64,000 nucleotides of DNA from Thiotrichaceae bacterium (GTDB taxonomy: Bacteria; Pseudomonadota; Gammaproteobacteria; Beggiatoales; Beggiatoaceae): contig JAQTYU010000001.1 in assembly GCA_028688145.1 (NCBI GenBank), positions 673,569-737,568 of the forward strand, written 5' to 3'. The notes under the pieces are model-generated. The model worked only from the letters and a program-made list of their open reading frames with translations. It made no database searches and had not been told where the DNA came from. Below, one piece after another: positions 55,831 through 64,000 of the stretch. The position numbers and the translations under genes were made by a program. The stretch's first letter is position 1, and the number at the start of each line of letters is the position of its first letter.

Positions 55831-56016
55831 TAGGAGTTACGCAGTTGAATTTATAAGCAGTTCGTAGGGTGTATAAGGCGTAGCCGCCATACACCTTTAA
55901 CCGCATAAAGCTTCAAATCGCAAGGTGTATGGCGGCTACGCCTTATACACCCTACGCTTTAATATTAATAAATTGTTTTAAATTAATATGTTATTAATTC
56001 AACTACATAACTTCTA
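55831..56016. mobile_element. MITE-like element, 186 bp, with about 20-bp terminal inverted repeats
   Basis: The left end TAGGAGTTACGCAGTTGAAT and the right end ATTCAACTACATAACTTCTA are inverted copies with about three mismatches. Inside are two inverted family A palindromes (55864-55897 and 55921-55956). Incomplete relatives are at 658-757 and 23012-23130. No reading frame inside; it would need a transposase in trans. Confidence 0.75.
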
Positions 56017-56170
56017 TCATTATGAGTCAATGCGTGGGAGTCTTAAATGGACAAGGACTGTTTGAATCAGAATTCACAGGATTAAAGAATTTTCAGAATT
56101 AAAAAGCTTAATATTTTCTAAGTATGAGTGCTTAATTCGGATAATCCCGTGAATCTCAGTTCAGACAAAC

Positions 56171-57406
56171 CTATTCATAACGAAGCGCATCAATCGGATT
56201 CATACGTGCCGCCCGTTGCGCAGGGAAAAATCCAAAAAATATTCCGACAAATGCCGAAGAACCCAATGCAATAAATGCAATATTGAAATCAATCGCAATT
56301 GGCCATTGTCCCAGAAATGAAATCCCCAGCGAACCCAAGACCCCCAGCAACAATCCTATAAAACCGCCCAATAAACACAGCGTCACCGATTCCACTAGAA
56401 ATTGATTCCGAATATCTTGTTGTCGCGCTCCAATCGCAATGCGCAGCCCAATTTCCCGCGTGCGCTCGGTGACCGAGACCAACATAATATTCATGATGCC
56501 AATGCCGCCCACCAACAGCGAAATCATGGCAGTTGAAGCGAGCAATACGCTTAAAGTATTTTGAGTCGCAGTCCGTGCTTTGATAAACTCTGCCAAATTT
56601 CGCACCGAGAAATCATCTTTGCTTCCCGAACGCACATTGCGGCGTTGGCGCAGTAAATTTTCCACTTCCTGCTGCACATCGCTCATGCTTTCATTTTGGG
56701 CAACTTCTAACATGATAGTTTGCACTGAATTTGGCACGGTATTATTGCCGCCGAGCACACGTTTACGCGCCGTGGTCACAGGAATAATTAACACATCGTC
56801 ATTATCATTGCCCATAGCCGACTGCCCTTTGCTGTCCAACACTGCAATCACCTGAAAGGGAATATCCTTAATGCGGATTTGGCTGCCCAGCGGCGAATTA
56901 TCATTAAATAATTGCTTCGCCACGGTTCTACCGAGCATCACCACTTTGCCACCTGAGCGCACTTCCGCCGCCGAAAAATTGCGCCCGTCTGTGATGCCCC
57001 AATCGCGCACCTCTAAATATTCCTCGTTCACGCCATAGGCGGTGGTGCTCCAATTAATCCCGCTGGCGACCACGGTGACTGAGCCGCGCATCGTGCCCGA
57101 CACTGCGGCAACCCCTGAAATTTGTTGACGCAATGCCAAAGTATCGGCATCGGAAAAGGGCGGTGCAGTGCCTGTGCCTGATTGTCGCCCGCCGCCCATG
57201 TCGGAAGAACCGGGGGAAATCACCAGCAGATTTGTGCCCAAACCTTGAATCAAACGCCCCACTTCTTGTTTTGCGCCCGTGCTGATGGAAACCATGATAA
57301 TCACCGAGGCAACCCCGATAATAATTCCGAGCATTGCCAACAGGCTACGTAAAATATTAATCCGCAATGCTAACCATGCAATTTGAATAGCGATGGCTAA
57401 GTTCAT
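56171..57406 (-). CDS. macB: MacB-type ABC transporter permease
   Basis: 411 residues. One N-terminal membrane helix (about 20-45, LLAMLGIIIGVASVIIMVSI), a large periplasmic MacB_PCD domain (about 50-275), and three C-terminal helices (about 290-405, STAMISLLVGGIGIMNIMLVSVTERTREIG is FtsX-type). With the ATPase and the adaptor it should push a substrate out through TolC. The ATPase, fused to the permease in E. coli MacB, is a separate gene here. It overlaps the ATPase gene by four bases (ATGA). Confidence 0.9.
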   Translation of the reverse strand: MNLAIAIQIAWLALRINILRSLLAMLGIIIGVASVIIMVSISTGAKQEVGRLIQGLGTNLLVISPGSSDMGGGRQSGTGTAPPFSDADTLALRQQISGVAAVSGTMRGSVTVVASGINWSTTAYGVNEEYLEVRDWGITDGRNFSAAEVRSGGKVVMLGRTVAKQLFNDNSPLGSQIRIKDIPFQVIAVLDSKGQSAMGNDNDDVLIIPVTTARKRVLGGNNTVPNSVQTIMLEVAQNESMSDVQQEVENLLRQRRNVRSGSKDDFSVRNLAEFIKARTATQNTLSVLLASTAMISLLVGGIGIMNIMLVSVTERTREIGLRIAIGARQQDIRNQFLVESVTLCLLGGFIGLLLGVLGSLGISFLGQWPIAIDFNIAFIALGSSAFVGIFFGFFPAQRAARMNPIDALRYE

Positions 57407-58089
57407 GATTTATCCTCCACCACTAAGCCATCTCGAAATACCAACTGTCGCCGTGCATAGGCTGCAATATCAGGTTCGTGGGTGACTAAAATCACAGTGA
57501 TGCCCATTTGATTGAGTTTCCCAAAAATCCCCATCACTTCTTCAGAAGTCGTGGTGTCTAATGCGCCCGTGGGTTCGTCTGCCAATAAAATGCGCGGCTC
57601 ATTCACCAAGGCGCGGGCAATTGCGACACGCTGCTGTTGTCCGCCCGAAAGTTGTGAAGGATGATGATCCATGCGTGTGCCTAAACCCACCAGTTCTAAA
57701 CAAGCTTTGGCGCGTTCATCGCGATGTTTGGCGGGATGGCGTGAATACAACATCGGCAATTCGACATTTGCCAAGGCACTGGTGCGCGCCAGCAGGTTAA
57801 ATTGTTGAAACACAAAGCCCATAACTTCATTGCGAAACGCAGCCAGTTCATCGCTGGAAAGCGTGCCAATATGCCGCCCGTCAATTTCTAAATCGCCACT
57901 GGTGGGCACATCTAACGCACCGAGCAAATTCATAAAAGTAGATTTGCCAGAACCCGACGCGCCCATGATGGCGACATATTCGCCTGCGTAAATATCCAAG
58001 CTCACACCGCGCAGTGCATAGACTAAGTTGTCGCCCATCACATAAGTTTTTTGTAAATTGCGACAACGAATTAAAGGGACCGCACTCAT
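57403..58089 (-). CDS. MacB/LolD-type ABC transporter ATPase
   Basis: 228 residues. Walker [12 protein letters not shown] (about 41-51), Q-loop [13 protein letters not shown], signature [15 protein letters not shown], Walker [13 protein letters not shown] and the H-loop VTHEPD are all intact. It energises the neighbouring permease at the inner membrane. Four-base overlaps at both ends show tight coupling in the adaptor - ATPase - permease operon. Confidence 0.92.
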   Translation of the reverse strand: MSAVPLIRCRNLQKTYVMGDNLVYALRGVSLDIYAGEYVAIMGASGSGKSTFMNLLGALDVPTSGDLEIDGRHIGTLSSDELAAFRNEVMGFVFQQFNLLARTSALANVELPMLYSRHPAKHRDERAKACLELVGLGTRMDHHPSQLSGGQQQRVAIARALVNEPRILLADEPTGALDTTTSEEVMGIFGKLNQMGITVILVTHEPDIAAYARRQLVFRDGLVVEDKS

Positions 58090-59546
58090 GGCGTTTTTGC
58101 CTTGACACGAATCACCACTAAATCGCCTTCTTTCAGCTCGCCGCCTAAAACTTCGGTGAAATGTTCATCATTAATGCCCAATTCAACGCGTTTTTGGGTT
58201 AAGAAACCGTCGGCGGTTTTCAGCCAAATTTGCACGCTGCGGCGTTTGCCTTGTTGCGTCGCTTGCCAGCGTTTGAATTGTTCAGGGGTTAGCGTTTCCT
58301 GTAACACTTTGGCGATTTTTGCGGCATAAGCCGTGGCGGGATTTGCCGCTGTTTCGCCGGGAGGGGCGGGGGGTGCATTGGTGGCAGGACGTACTTGATT
58401 TAATTCTTTTTGTGCTTCAAAGGCGGCGCGTACTTTTTCCAATTCTTCCGCGCTCAGATTTAATTCAGTTTTTAAATTATTCAGCATTTGTTCACGCCGC
58501 GCCGCGCCTTTCCCCTTATTTTCCTGCACCAAAGCTTGGGCGGCTTCATTGGGACGGAAACGTAAGGCTTCATTCGGAATAACCAGCACGTTTTTGCGCT
58601 CACCCGTGACGATTTCGACATTGGCAGTCATGCCGGGCAATAAATGTTTATCGGGATTGTCAGCGGTAATGATCACGGTGTAAGTGACCACGTTTTGCAA
58701 TTTGGTCGGTGATAAACGAATTTGTTCGATAGTTCCTGTAAATTGTTTATTCGGATAAGCATCCACGCTGAAGCTCACGCGGTTGCTATTGCTAATTTGC
58801 CCGATGTCCGCTTCATCCACTTGCGCTTCAATTTGCACATTGCGTAAATCTTGGGCAATGGTAAATAACGTGGGGGCGGAAAGGCTGGCGGCGACGGTTT
58901 GCCCCACGTCAATGCTGCGATCCACCACAATGCCTGTAATCGGCGAGCGGATATAAGTGCGTTCTACGTCAATGCGCGCACTGTCTAAAGTCGCTTGGCG
59001 TTGTTTTAAGGTGGCTTTAGCGTTTTCTAATTGGGCTTGGGCGATGACGACATCGGCTTTAGCCACTTGGGCGGCGGCGCGAGAATTGTCTAACGCAGAT
59101 TCTGCGACTAAGTTTTTCGCAATTAAAGATTGATTACGATTCGATTCGCGTTGAGCATTTTCCGCAGTGACTTTAGAGCGCACCAGCGTGGCTTCTTGTA
59201 AGGATATGGAAGCTTCTGCCACACTGACAGCGGCAGCCGATTCAGCCACCTTCATTTCAAAAGTACGCGGGTCGATGCGAGCAATGACCTGATTTTTCTT
59301 CACTTCGCTATTGAAATCAGCATTGAGTTCGGTGAGTTGTCCCGAAAGCTGTGAGCCGACTAACAAAGTGACCAAAGCTTTGACTGTGCCCGAGGTCGAA
59401 ACCATGCGTTGCACATTACCAAGACTTGCTGCGGTGGTTTGCACTTCCAGTGTTGCCCCGCCGCTTTTTTGCAAATAACCATTTTGATATGCAAAAATTC
59501 CTACCACAATTGCCAAGAGTACCAAGGCTAAACCGCCTTTTTTCAC
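58086..59546 (-). CDS. macA: MacA-like periplasmic adaptor with a helical insertion
   Basis: 486 residues; MacA is usually about 370. One N-terminal membrane anchor (about 4-22), a lipoyl and helical hairpin region (about 40-200), and a beta-barrel (YIRSPITGIVVDRSIDVGQTV, LLPGMTANVEI). Near residues 335-425, within the C-terminal membrane-proximal domain, there is a helical insertion with NLSAEELEKVRAAFEAQ and LTPEQFKRWQ. The latter looks like the LTxxQ motif of Spy/CpxP-type stress proteins; a Pro/Ala-rich linker joins the two. After it the barrel resumes (RSVQIWLKTADGFLTQKRVELG). It heads the operon with the ATPase and permease. Confidence 0.88.
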   Translation of the reverse strand: MKKGGLALVLLAIVVGIFAYQNGYLQKSGGATLEVQTTAASLGNVQRMVSTSGTVKALVTLLVGSQLSGQLTELNADFNSEVKKNQVIARIDPRTFEMKVAESAAAVSVAEASISLQEATLVRSKVTAENAQRESNRNQSLIAKNLVAESALDNSRAAAQVAKADVVIAQAQLENAKATLKQRQATLDSARIDVERTYIRSPITGIVVDRSIDVGQTVAASLSAPTLFTIAQDLRNVQIEAQVDEADIGQISNSNRVSFSVDAYPNKQFTGTIEQIRLSPTKLQNVVTYTVIITADNPDKHLLPGMTANVEIVTGERKNVLVIPNEALRFRPNEAAQALVQENKGKGAARREQMLNNLKTELNLSAEELEKVRAAFEAQKELNQVRPATNAPPAPPGETAANPATAYAAKIAKVLQETLTPEQFKRWQATQQGKRRSVQIWLKTADGFLTQKRVELGINDEHFTEVLGGELKEGDLVVIRVKAKTP

Positions 59547-59913
59547 AGAATTGCTCCTTAATTGTAAAGAATACTGTTTTATTTATACTTGTTTATACGC
59601 TACTTTTACACAAACCTGTCGCAATATTTGAGTTTTGAATCCGCTTAAAAGACTTAAATTTCTTGTTTACTCGCTCCCGCATGGGAACGAGGACTTTTAC
59701 TACTTAAATCAACTTGATAAATCGGTAGTTCCGTTAAACTGAGTTCAATTATAACGCCAGTGTGACTGCATAAGCATGATTAATGCGAGGGGGATATATT
59801 TCAGCGCGTATATTCTGACTGTGTCAATCTAGCGTTTTGCTTTATAATGCGTTTATTCAAGCGCATCGACTCCGCGCTCTCCCCTTCCAACCCTCACAAG
59901 TATCTAATCTACT
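59547..59913. other. Divergent region between macA and murE, possible promoter
   Basis: GTGTCA (59821-59826) and TATAAT (59843-59848) with a 16-base spacer form a plausible promoter for murE, 66 bases before its start. No gene or repeat is seen. The macA promoter should be around 59560-59620. Confidence 0.4.
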
Positions 59914-61377
59914 GTGTTATTAAGTCATTTACTTTCAACCCCTTTACCCGCCGATGTAGACCGCGAAATCACTGGTTTAGCGACTGACAGCAGACAGGTT
60001 AAGGCAGGACATCTCTTTCTTGCATTGGCAGGCGAGAAAATTCACGGCGCGCAATTCATTAACAACGCCCTGCAACAAGGGGCTGCTGCGATTTTAAAAG
60101 AGCATTCTGCCGCCGAAATCAGCTTGCTTGCCGAGAAAATTCCCTGCGTCAATATTCCCAATTTAAGCCAGCAAGTGGGCACAATTGCCGCCCAGTTTTA
60201 TCAACATCCTTCACAGCAAATGAACGTGATTGGGATCACGGGCACGAATGGGAAAACCTCGACCAGCCATTTCATTGCACAACTGCTGCACCAATATTCC
60301 CCCTGTGGATTGATTGGCACTTTGGGCTATGGCGTGTATGGCAAATTGCAATTAGGCTTGTTCACCACTCCCGACGCTTTGACTTTACAAGGCGTATTTG
60401 CCCAACTTCGCGCCCAACATGTCGCCCAAGTGGTGATGGAAGTGTCATCACACGGCTTGACCCAAGCGCGGATTCAAGGCACACAATTCGACACCGCTGT
60501 ATTTACCAATCTCAGTCGTGATCATCTGGATTATCATCACAGCATGGAAGAATATGGCGCGGCGAAGCAGCTCTTATTCACCCATTATCATGTGCGCACG
60601 GCGGTGATTAATATCGATGACGCGTTTGGGCACAATTTACTGCACCATTTGCCCAGCTCCGTCAAAGCCTTGCGCTACAGCCTGCATCATCCAATGGTCG
60701 AAATTTACGCCAAAATCCTGCGCCACGATGCCCAAGGTTATCAAGTCAAACTTTATACCCCGTGGGGCAAGGGCGAAGTCTTAATTCCCTTATTAGGGGA
60801 ATTTAATATCAGCAACGTGCTGGCGGCGGTTTCGGTATTATTAAATCACGGCATTGCTTTTGATGAATTATTGAATTTGCTCCCAACCTTGCGCCCCGTG
60901 AAAGGACGCATGGAAAAATTGGGCGGCGGCACACAGCCGACAGTCGTCGTCGATTACGCCCACACCCCCGACGCATTGCAGCAAACTTTGCACGCCTTGC
61001 GTAAACACACGCAGGGGAAATTATGGTGCGTATTTGGTTGTGGCGGCGACCGCGATCAAGGCAAACGTCCGCTCATGGGGAAAATTGCCGAAGAGCTTGC
61101 CGAACAGGTGATTTTAACCAATGACAACCCACGCCACGAAAATCCGCAGATAATTTTACAAGGAATTCTCGCAGGCATTCACAATCCAGCCGCAGTTCAG
61201 GTCATCCCTGAACGTCAAGCTGCGATTGCATACGCCCTGCAACACGCCCACGCAAACGACATTGTGTTAATTGCGGGCAAAGGACATGAAGATTATCAAC
61301 AAATTGGCGACCAACGTTTGAACTTCAGTGATCAGGCGGTGGTAAAAACTTGCCTCGAGTCGTTGCATCATGATTAG
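59914..61377 (+). CDS. murE: UDP-MurNAc-tripeptide synthetase (meso-diaminopimelate type)
   Basis: 487 residues, cytosolic. ATP-binding loop GTNGKTST (Lys114), KGRMEKLG, and DNPRHENPQ, the motif linked to meso-diaminopimelate rather than lysine. Adds the third residue of the peptidoglycan stem peptide. The GTG start has no clear ribosome site. ftsI, which normally precedes murE, is absent; a divergent exporter operon is there instead. Confidence 0.95.
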   Translation: MLLSHLLSTPLPADVDREITGLATDSRQVKAGHLFLALAGEKIHGAQFINNALQQGAAAILKEHSAAEISLLAEKIPCVNIPNLSQQVGTIAAQFYQHPSQQMNVIGITGTNGKTSTSHFIAQLLHQYSPCGLIGTLGYGVYGKLQLGLFTTPDALTLQGVFAQLRAQHVAQVVMEVSSHGLTQARIQGTQFDTAVFTNLSRDHLDYHHSMEEYGAAKQLLFTHYHVRTAVINIDDAFGHNLLHHLPSSVKALRYSLHHPMVEIYAKILRHDAQGYQVKLYTPWGKGEVLIPLLGEFNISNVLAAVSVLLNHGIAFDELLNLLPTLRPVKGRMEKLGGGTQPTVVVDYAHTPDALQQTLHALRKHTQGKLWCVFGCGGDRDQGKRPLMGKIAEELAEQVILTNDNPRHENPQIILQGILAGIHNPAAVQVIPERQAAIAYALQHAHANDIVLIAGKGHEDYQQIGDQRLNFSDQAVVKTCLESLHHD

Positions 61378-62728
61378 TTTAAAATTAAGTGAACTCGTTC
61401 CCGCACTGCACGGTGTGATTGTGGGTGAAGAAAATATAGAATTTCAAGGAATTAGCACCGATACCCGCCAAATTAAACCAGGCAATTTATATGTCGCGCT
61501 CGGGGGCAAACATTTCGACGGGCATGATTTTATCCTGCAAGCCCAACAAAATGGCGCAGTTGCCGCGATTGTGGATCGGGCGGTGACTTGTGCCTTGCCC
61601 ACCTTGCGCGTCGCAGATACGCGTAAGGCTTTGGGTGATTTAGCTAAACTTTGGCGGCAACGTTTTCCTGTGCCCGTGGTTGCGGTGACGGGCAGCAATG
61701 GCAAAACCACGGTGAAAGAAATGTTGCGCGCGATTTTGTCCGAACGCGGCAAAGTGCTCGCCACCGAGGGCAATTTAAACAATGACATTGGTTTGCCGCT
61801 GACTTTATTTAATTTGAATCAAGAACATGCTTACGCGGTTGTGGAAATGGGCGCAAATCATGCAGGGGAAATTGCGTATTTATCACAAATTGCCCAGCCA
61901 CAAGTGGCAGTGATTACGCTGTGTGCGCCTGCACATTTGGAAGGTTTCAAAGATGTGGAAGGGGTTGCTCATGCCAAGGGAGAAATTTTCTCAGGCTTGC
62001 AAGCACAAGGCACGGCAATCATTAATCAAGATGATGTGTACGCCAATCTGTGGCAAGAATTAGCAAAACCGCGTGCGGTCAGTCGTTTTGCGATTGAAGA
62101 AACGGCGGATGTGCGCGCCAAGAATTTACAACTAGCCCCCGAAAGCTGTCAATTTATACTGCAAACCCGTCACGGCGAAATCAGTATTCAATTGCCTTTA
62201 GCGGGACGACATAATGTACTGAATGCTTTGGCAGCGAGTGCGGCGGCGTTGGCTTTGGGTTGCACTTTGGAAAATATTCAAAGCGGTTTGCGTAATATTC
62301 AAGCGGTGAAAGGACGTTTGCAAAGTTATCCCGCGCTCAATGATGCCTGTATTTTAGATGATACTTATAACGCCAATCCGACTTCTTTAAATGCTGCCTT
62401 GTCGGTGTTGCAAATGTATCCCGCGCCGCGCTGGTTGGTGTTGGGCGACATGAACGAATTGGGCGAGCGCAGTGCGTTATTTCACCAACAAGCGGCACGT
62501 CGCGCCTTGGATGTGGGCGTAGAACGTTTATATGCCACGGGCAATATGACACGGCACGCGGTGGACACGTTTGGAGAAGGCGCGTATTTTTTCAATGATC
62601 AAGGGGCGTTAATCGAAGCCTTACGCAATGACGTGATGGCGGGTACAACGCTGTTAGTCAAAGGTTCACGGGGAATGCAAATGGAAAAAGTGGTGAATGC
62701 TTTGCGTGTAGAGAGACAGGAAAAATAG
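61370..62728 (+). CDS. murF: UDP-MurNAc-tripeptide D-alanyl-D-alanine ligase
   Basis: 452 residues, cytosolic. [12 protein letters not shown] binds [36 protein letters not shown] and [16 protein letters not shown] are family blocks. Adds D-Ala-D-Ala to the stem peptide. Overlaps murE by 8 bases. Confidence 0.96.
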   Translation: MISLKLSELVPALHGVIVGEENIEFQGISTDTRQIKPGNLYVALGGKHFDGHDFILQAQQNGAVAAIVDRAVTCALPTLRVADTRKALGDLAKLWRQRFPVPVVAVTGSNGKTTVKEMLRAILSERGKVLATEGNLNNDIGLPLTLFNLNQEHAYAVVEMGANHAGEIAYLSQIAQPQVAVITLCAPAHLEGFKDVEGVAHAKGEIFSGLQAQGTAIINQDDVYANLWQELAKPRAVSRFAIEETADVRAKNLQLAPESCQFILQTRHGEISIQLPLAGRHNVLNALAASAAALALGCTLENIQSGLRNIQAVKGRLQSYPALNDACILDDTYNANPTSLNAALSVLQMYPAPRWLVLGDMNELGERSALFHQQAARRALDVGVERLYATGNMTRHAVDTFGEGAYFFNDQGALIEALRNDVMAGTTLLVKGSRGMQMEKVVNALRVERQEK

Positions 62729-62729
62729 C

Positions 62730-63815
62730 ATGTTATTGTGGCTCAGTGAACAATTATCGCACTCTTATAGTGGATTTAACGTTTTTCAATATTTGACTTT
62801 ACGCGCAATCTTAGGAATTTTAACCGCTTTATTTTTATCTTTATTGGTCGGTCCTTTATTAATTCAGCGACTTAAGCAAAATCAAATCGGGCAATCGATT
62901 CGTGACGATGGTCCACAAAGCCATTTAAGCAAAGCAGGCACGCCAACGATGGGCGGCACGCTGATTTTAAGCGCGATTACAGCTTCCACCTTATTATGGG
63001 CCGATTTATCCAACCGTTTTATCTGGATTATTCTCGGTGTAACTTTGCTATTTGGCGCGGTGGGTTGGACTGATGATTACCGCAAAGTGGTGTGTAAAAA
63101 CTCTAAGGGCTTATCTGCCAAAGAAAAATATTTATGGCAATCCGTTATCGGTTTTATGGCGGCAGTTTTACTGATTCTCACCGCGCAAGTACCCGCAGAA
63201 ACTCAGTTAATCGTGCCGTTTTTTAAGAAAGTGGTCATCGATTTGCCGTGGTGGTGGTTTGTGCCGCTGACGTATTTGGTGATTGTGGGTTCAAGCAATG
63301 CGGTGAATTTAACCGATGGTTTAGACGGCTTGGCAATTCTGCCCACGGTGATGGTGGCGGGCGCGTTGGGGATTTTTGCTTATGTCACAGGAAATTATCA
63401 TTTCGCGACCTATTTAGGTATTCCCTACATTCCGACTTCGGGCGAAATCATTGTGATTTGCGGCGCAATTGTCGGTGCGGGGCTGGGCTTTTTATGGTTT
63501 AACACCTATCCTGCCCAAGTGTTTATGGGTGATGTGGGCGCGTTAGCCTTGGGCGCAGCTTTGGGGGTGATTGCGGTCATCGTGCGCCAAGAATTGGTGT
63601 TGGTAATTATGGGTGGGGTATTTGTGATGGAAACGGTATCCGTAATTTTACAAGTCGCCTCGTTCAAACTCACAGGGCGGCGTATTTTCCGCATGGCTCC
63701 CTTGCATCATCATTTTGAATTGAAAGGCTGGCCCGAACCGCGTGTGATTGTGCGCTTTTGGATTATTACGGTGGTTTTAGTTTTAATTGGTTTGGCGACG
63801 CTGAAAGTGCGTTAA
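62730..63815 (+). CDS. mraY: Phospho-MurNAc-pentapeptide translocase
   Basis: 361 residues with ten membrane helices. Moves phospho-MurNAc-pentapeptide to undecaprenyl phosphate, forming lipid I at the inner membrane. The conserved acidic and His motifs are present: [43 protein letters not shown] and [14 protein letters not shown]. It starts one base after murF. murD, normally next, is not found in the remaining 185 bases, which show no gene. Confidence 0.97.
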   Translation: MLLWLSEQLSHSYSGFNVFQYLTLRAILGILTALFLSLLVGPLLIQRLKQNQIGQSIRDDGPQSHLSKAGTPTMGGTLILSAITASTLLWADLSNRFIWIILGVTLLFGAVGWTDDYRKVVCKNSKGLSAKEKYLWQSVIGFMAAVLLILTAQVPAETQLIVPFFKKVVIDLPWWWFVPLTYLVIVGSSNAVNLTDGLDGLAILPTVMVAGALGIFAYVTGNYHFATYLGIPYIPTSGEIIVICGAIVGAGLGFLWFNTYPAQVFMGDVGALALGAALGVIAVIVRQELVLVIMGGVFVMETVSVILQVASFKLTGRRIFRMAPLHHHFELKGWPEPRVIVRFWIITVVLVLIGLATLKVR

Positions 63816-64000
63816 ATAATTTTTGTCTGAACCACAATTTACCCGATTAGCACAATTCACATAATTAAAAATTTTCTCGTTCCCAAACTCTGTTTCACAG
63901 CCATTAAGTTAAGGACTAAAAGGAACTATAGTAATAGACAAAACAGACAGGAAAGCCACTCATGTTAAAAAAGCTTAGGGTTAATTCAAAGTAAAGAGCT

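Noticed and set aside
63962..63994. Ten-codon frame MLKKLRVNSK near the right edge
   Set aside because: Too short to support, with no convincing ribosome site; could equally be chance.

Overview
The window looks like chromosome from a fairly low-GC, sulfur-oxidising gammaproteobacterium. The best guess is a Thiotrichales/Beggiatoa-type organism such as Beggiatoa or Thioflexithrix. The evidence is a Tat-exported SoxB thiosulfohydrolase, gammaproteobacterial gene neighbourhoods (pal-cpoB-queC; argC-DUF6776-bactofilin; yjfI-yjfJ-yjfK; rubrerythrin-Fe/S-DUF3501), a CcoS factor for a high-affinity cbb3 oxidase, and many small palindromic repeats between genes. The genus is inference; no rRNA gene is present to settle it.

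Layout. 1-3.9 kb: the end of an RDD membrane protein, then three tandem ModA-like periplasmic binding proteins without transporter genes; the last two were copied together with their upstream regions and terminators. 4-12.7 kb: M17 aminopeptidase, a DamX-like ATPase/SPOR protein, a 281-bp MITE-like element, an EamA exporter, cysC and mfd. 12.9-21.2 kb: M15 peptidase, a Cys-rich secreted protein, soxB, argC, DUF6776, bactofilin, an OmpA protein, then queC, cpoB and pal. 21.4-23.7 kb: a HIT protein followed by a decayed island (DUF2726 pseudogene and IS5-family remnants). 23.7-32.1 kb: purH, a Pat-type acetyltransferase, a secreted nuclease, a hexapeptide acyltransferase, ccoS and a GspE-type ATPase. 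32.2-44.4 kb: a large PAS/GGDEF protein, yjfIJK, a DUF188 protein, mnmE, orphan kdpDE and tatD. 44.5-49.3 kb: an OmpA lipoprotein, the rubrerythrin/Fe-S/DUF3501 operon, and a two-gene ABC-ATPase plus Toprim-like cassette that resembles a defence module. 49.6-59.5 kb: malyl-CoA lyase, an FtsK-like protein with a ruined Walker A/B, a DJ-1 protein, an orphan AAA+ ATPase and a MacAB-type exporter. 59.9-63.8 kb: murE-murF-mraY, a detached piece of the dcw cluster.

How the genes fit together. Several genes serve the envelope (Pal/CpoB, DamX-like, bactofilin, OmpA-like proteins, Mur enzymes). Others fit life at sulfide/oxygen interfaces: SoxB, CcoS, the rubrerythrin operon and malyl-CoA lyase. The most unusual items are the FtsK paralogue that keeps the fold but has lost the ATPase motifs, the ATPase/Toprim pair, the ModA-like triplication, the LTxxQ-like insertion in the MacA-like adaptor, and the dense palindromic repeats, two of which form complete MITE-like units. 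All domain calls come from reading motifs; no database search was run.
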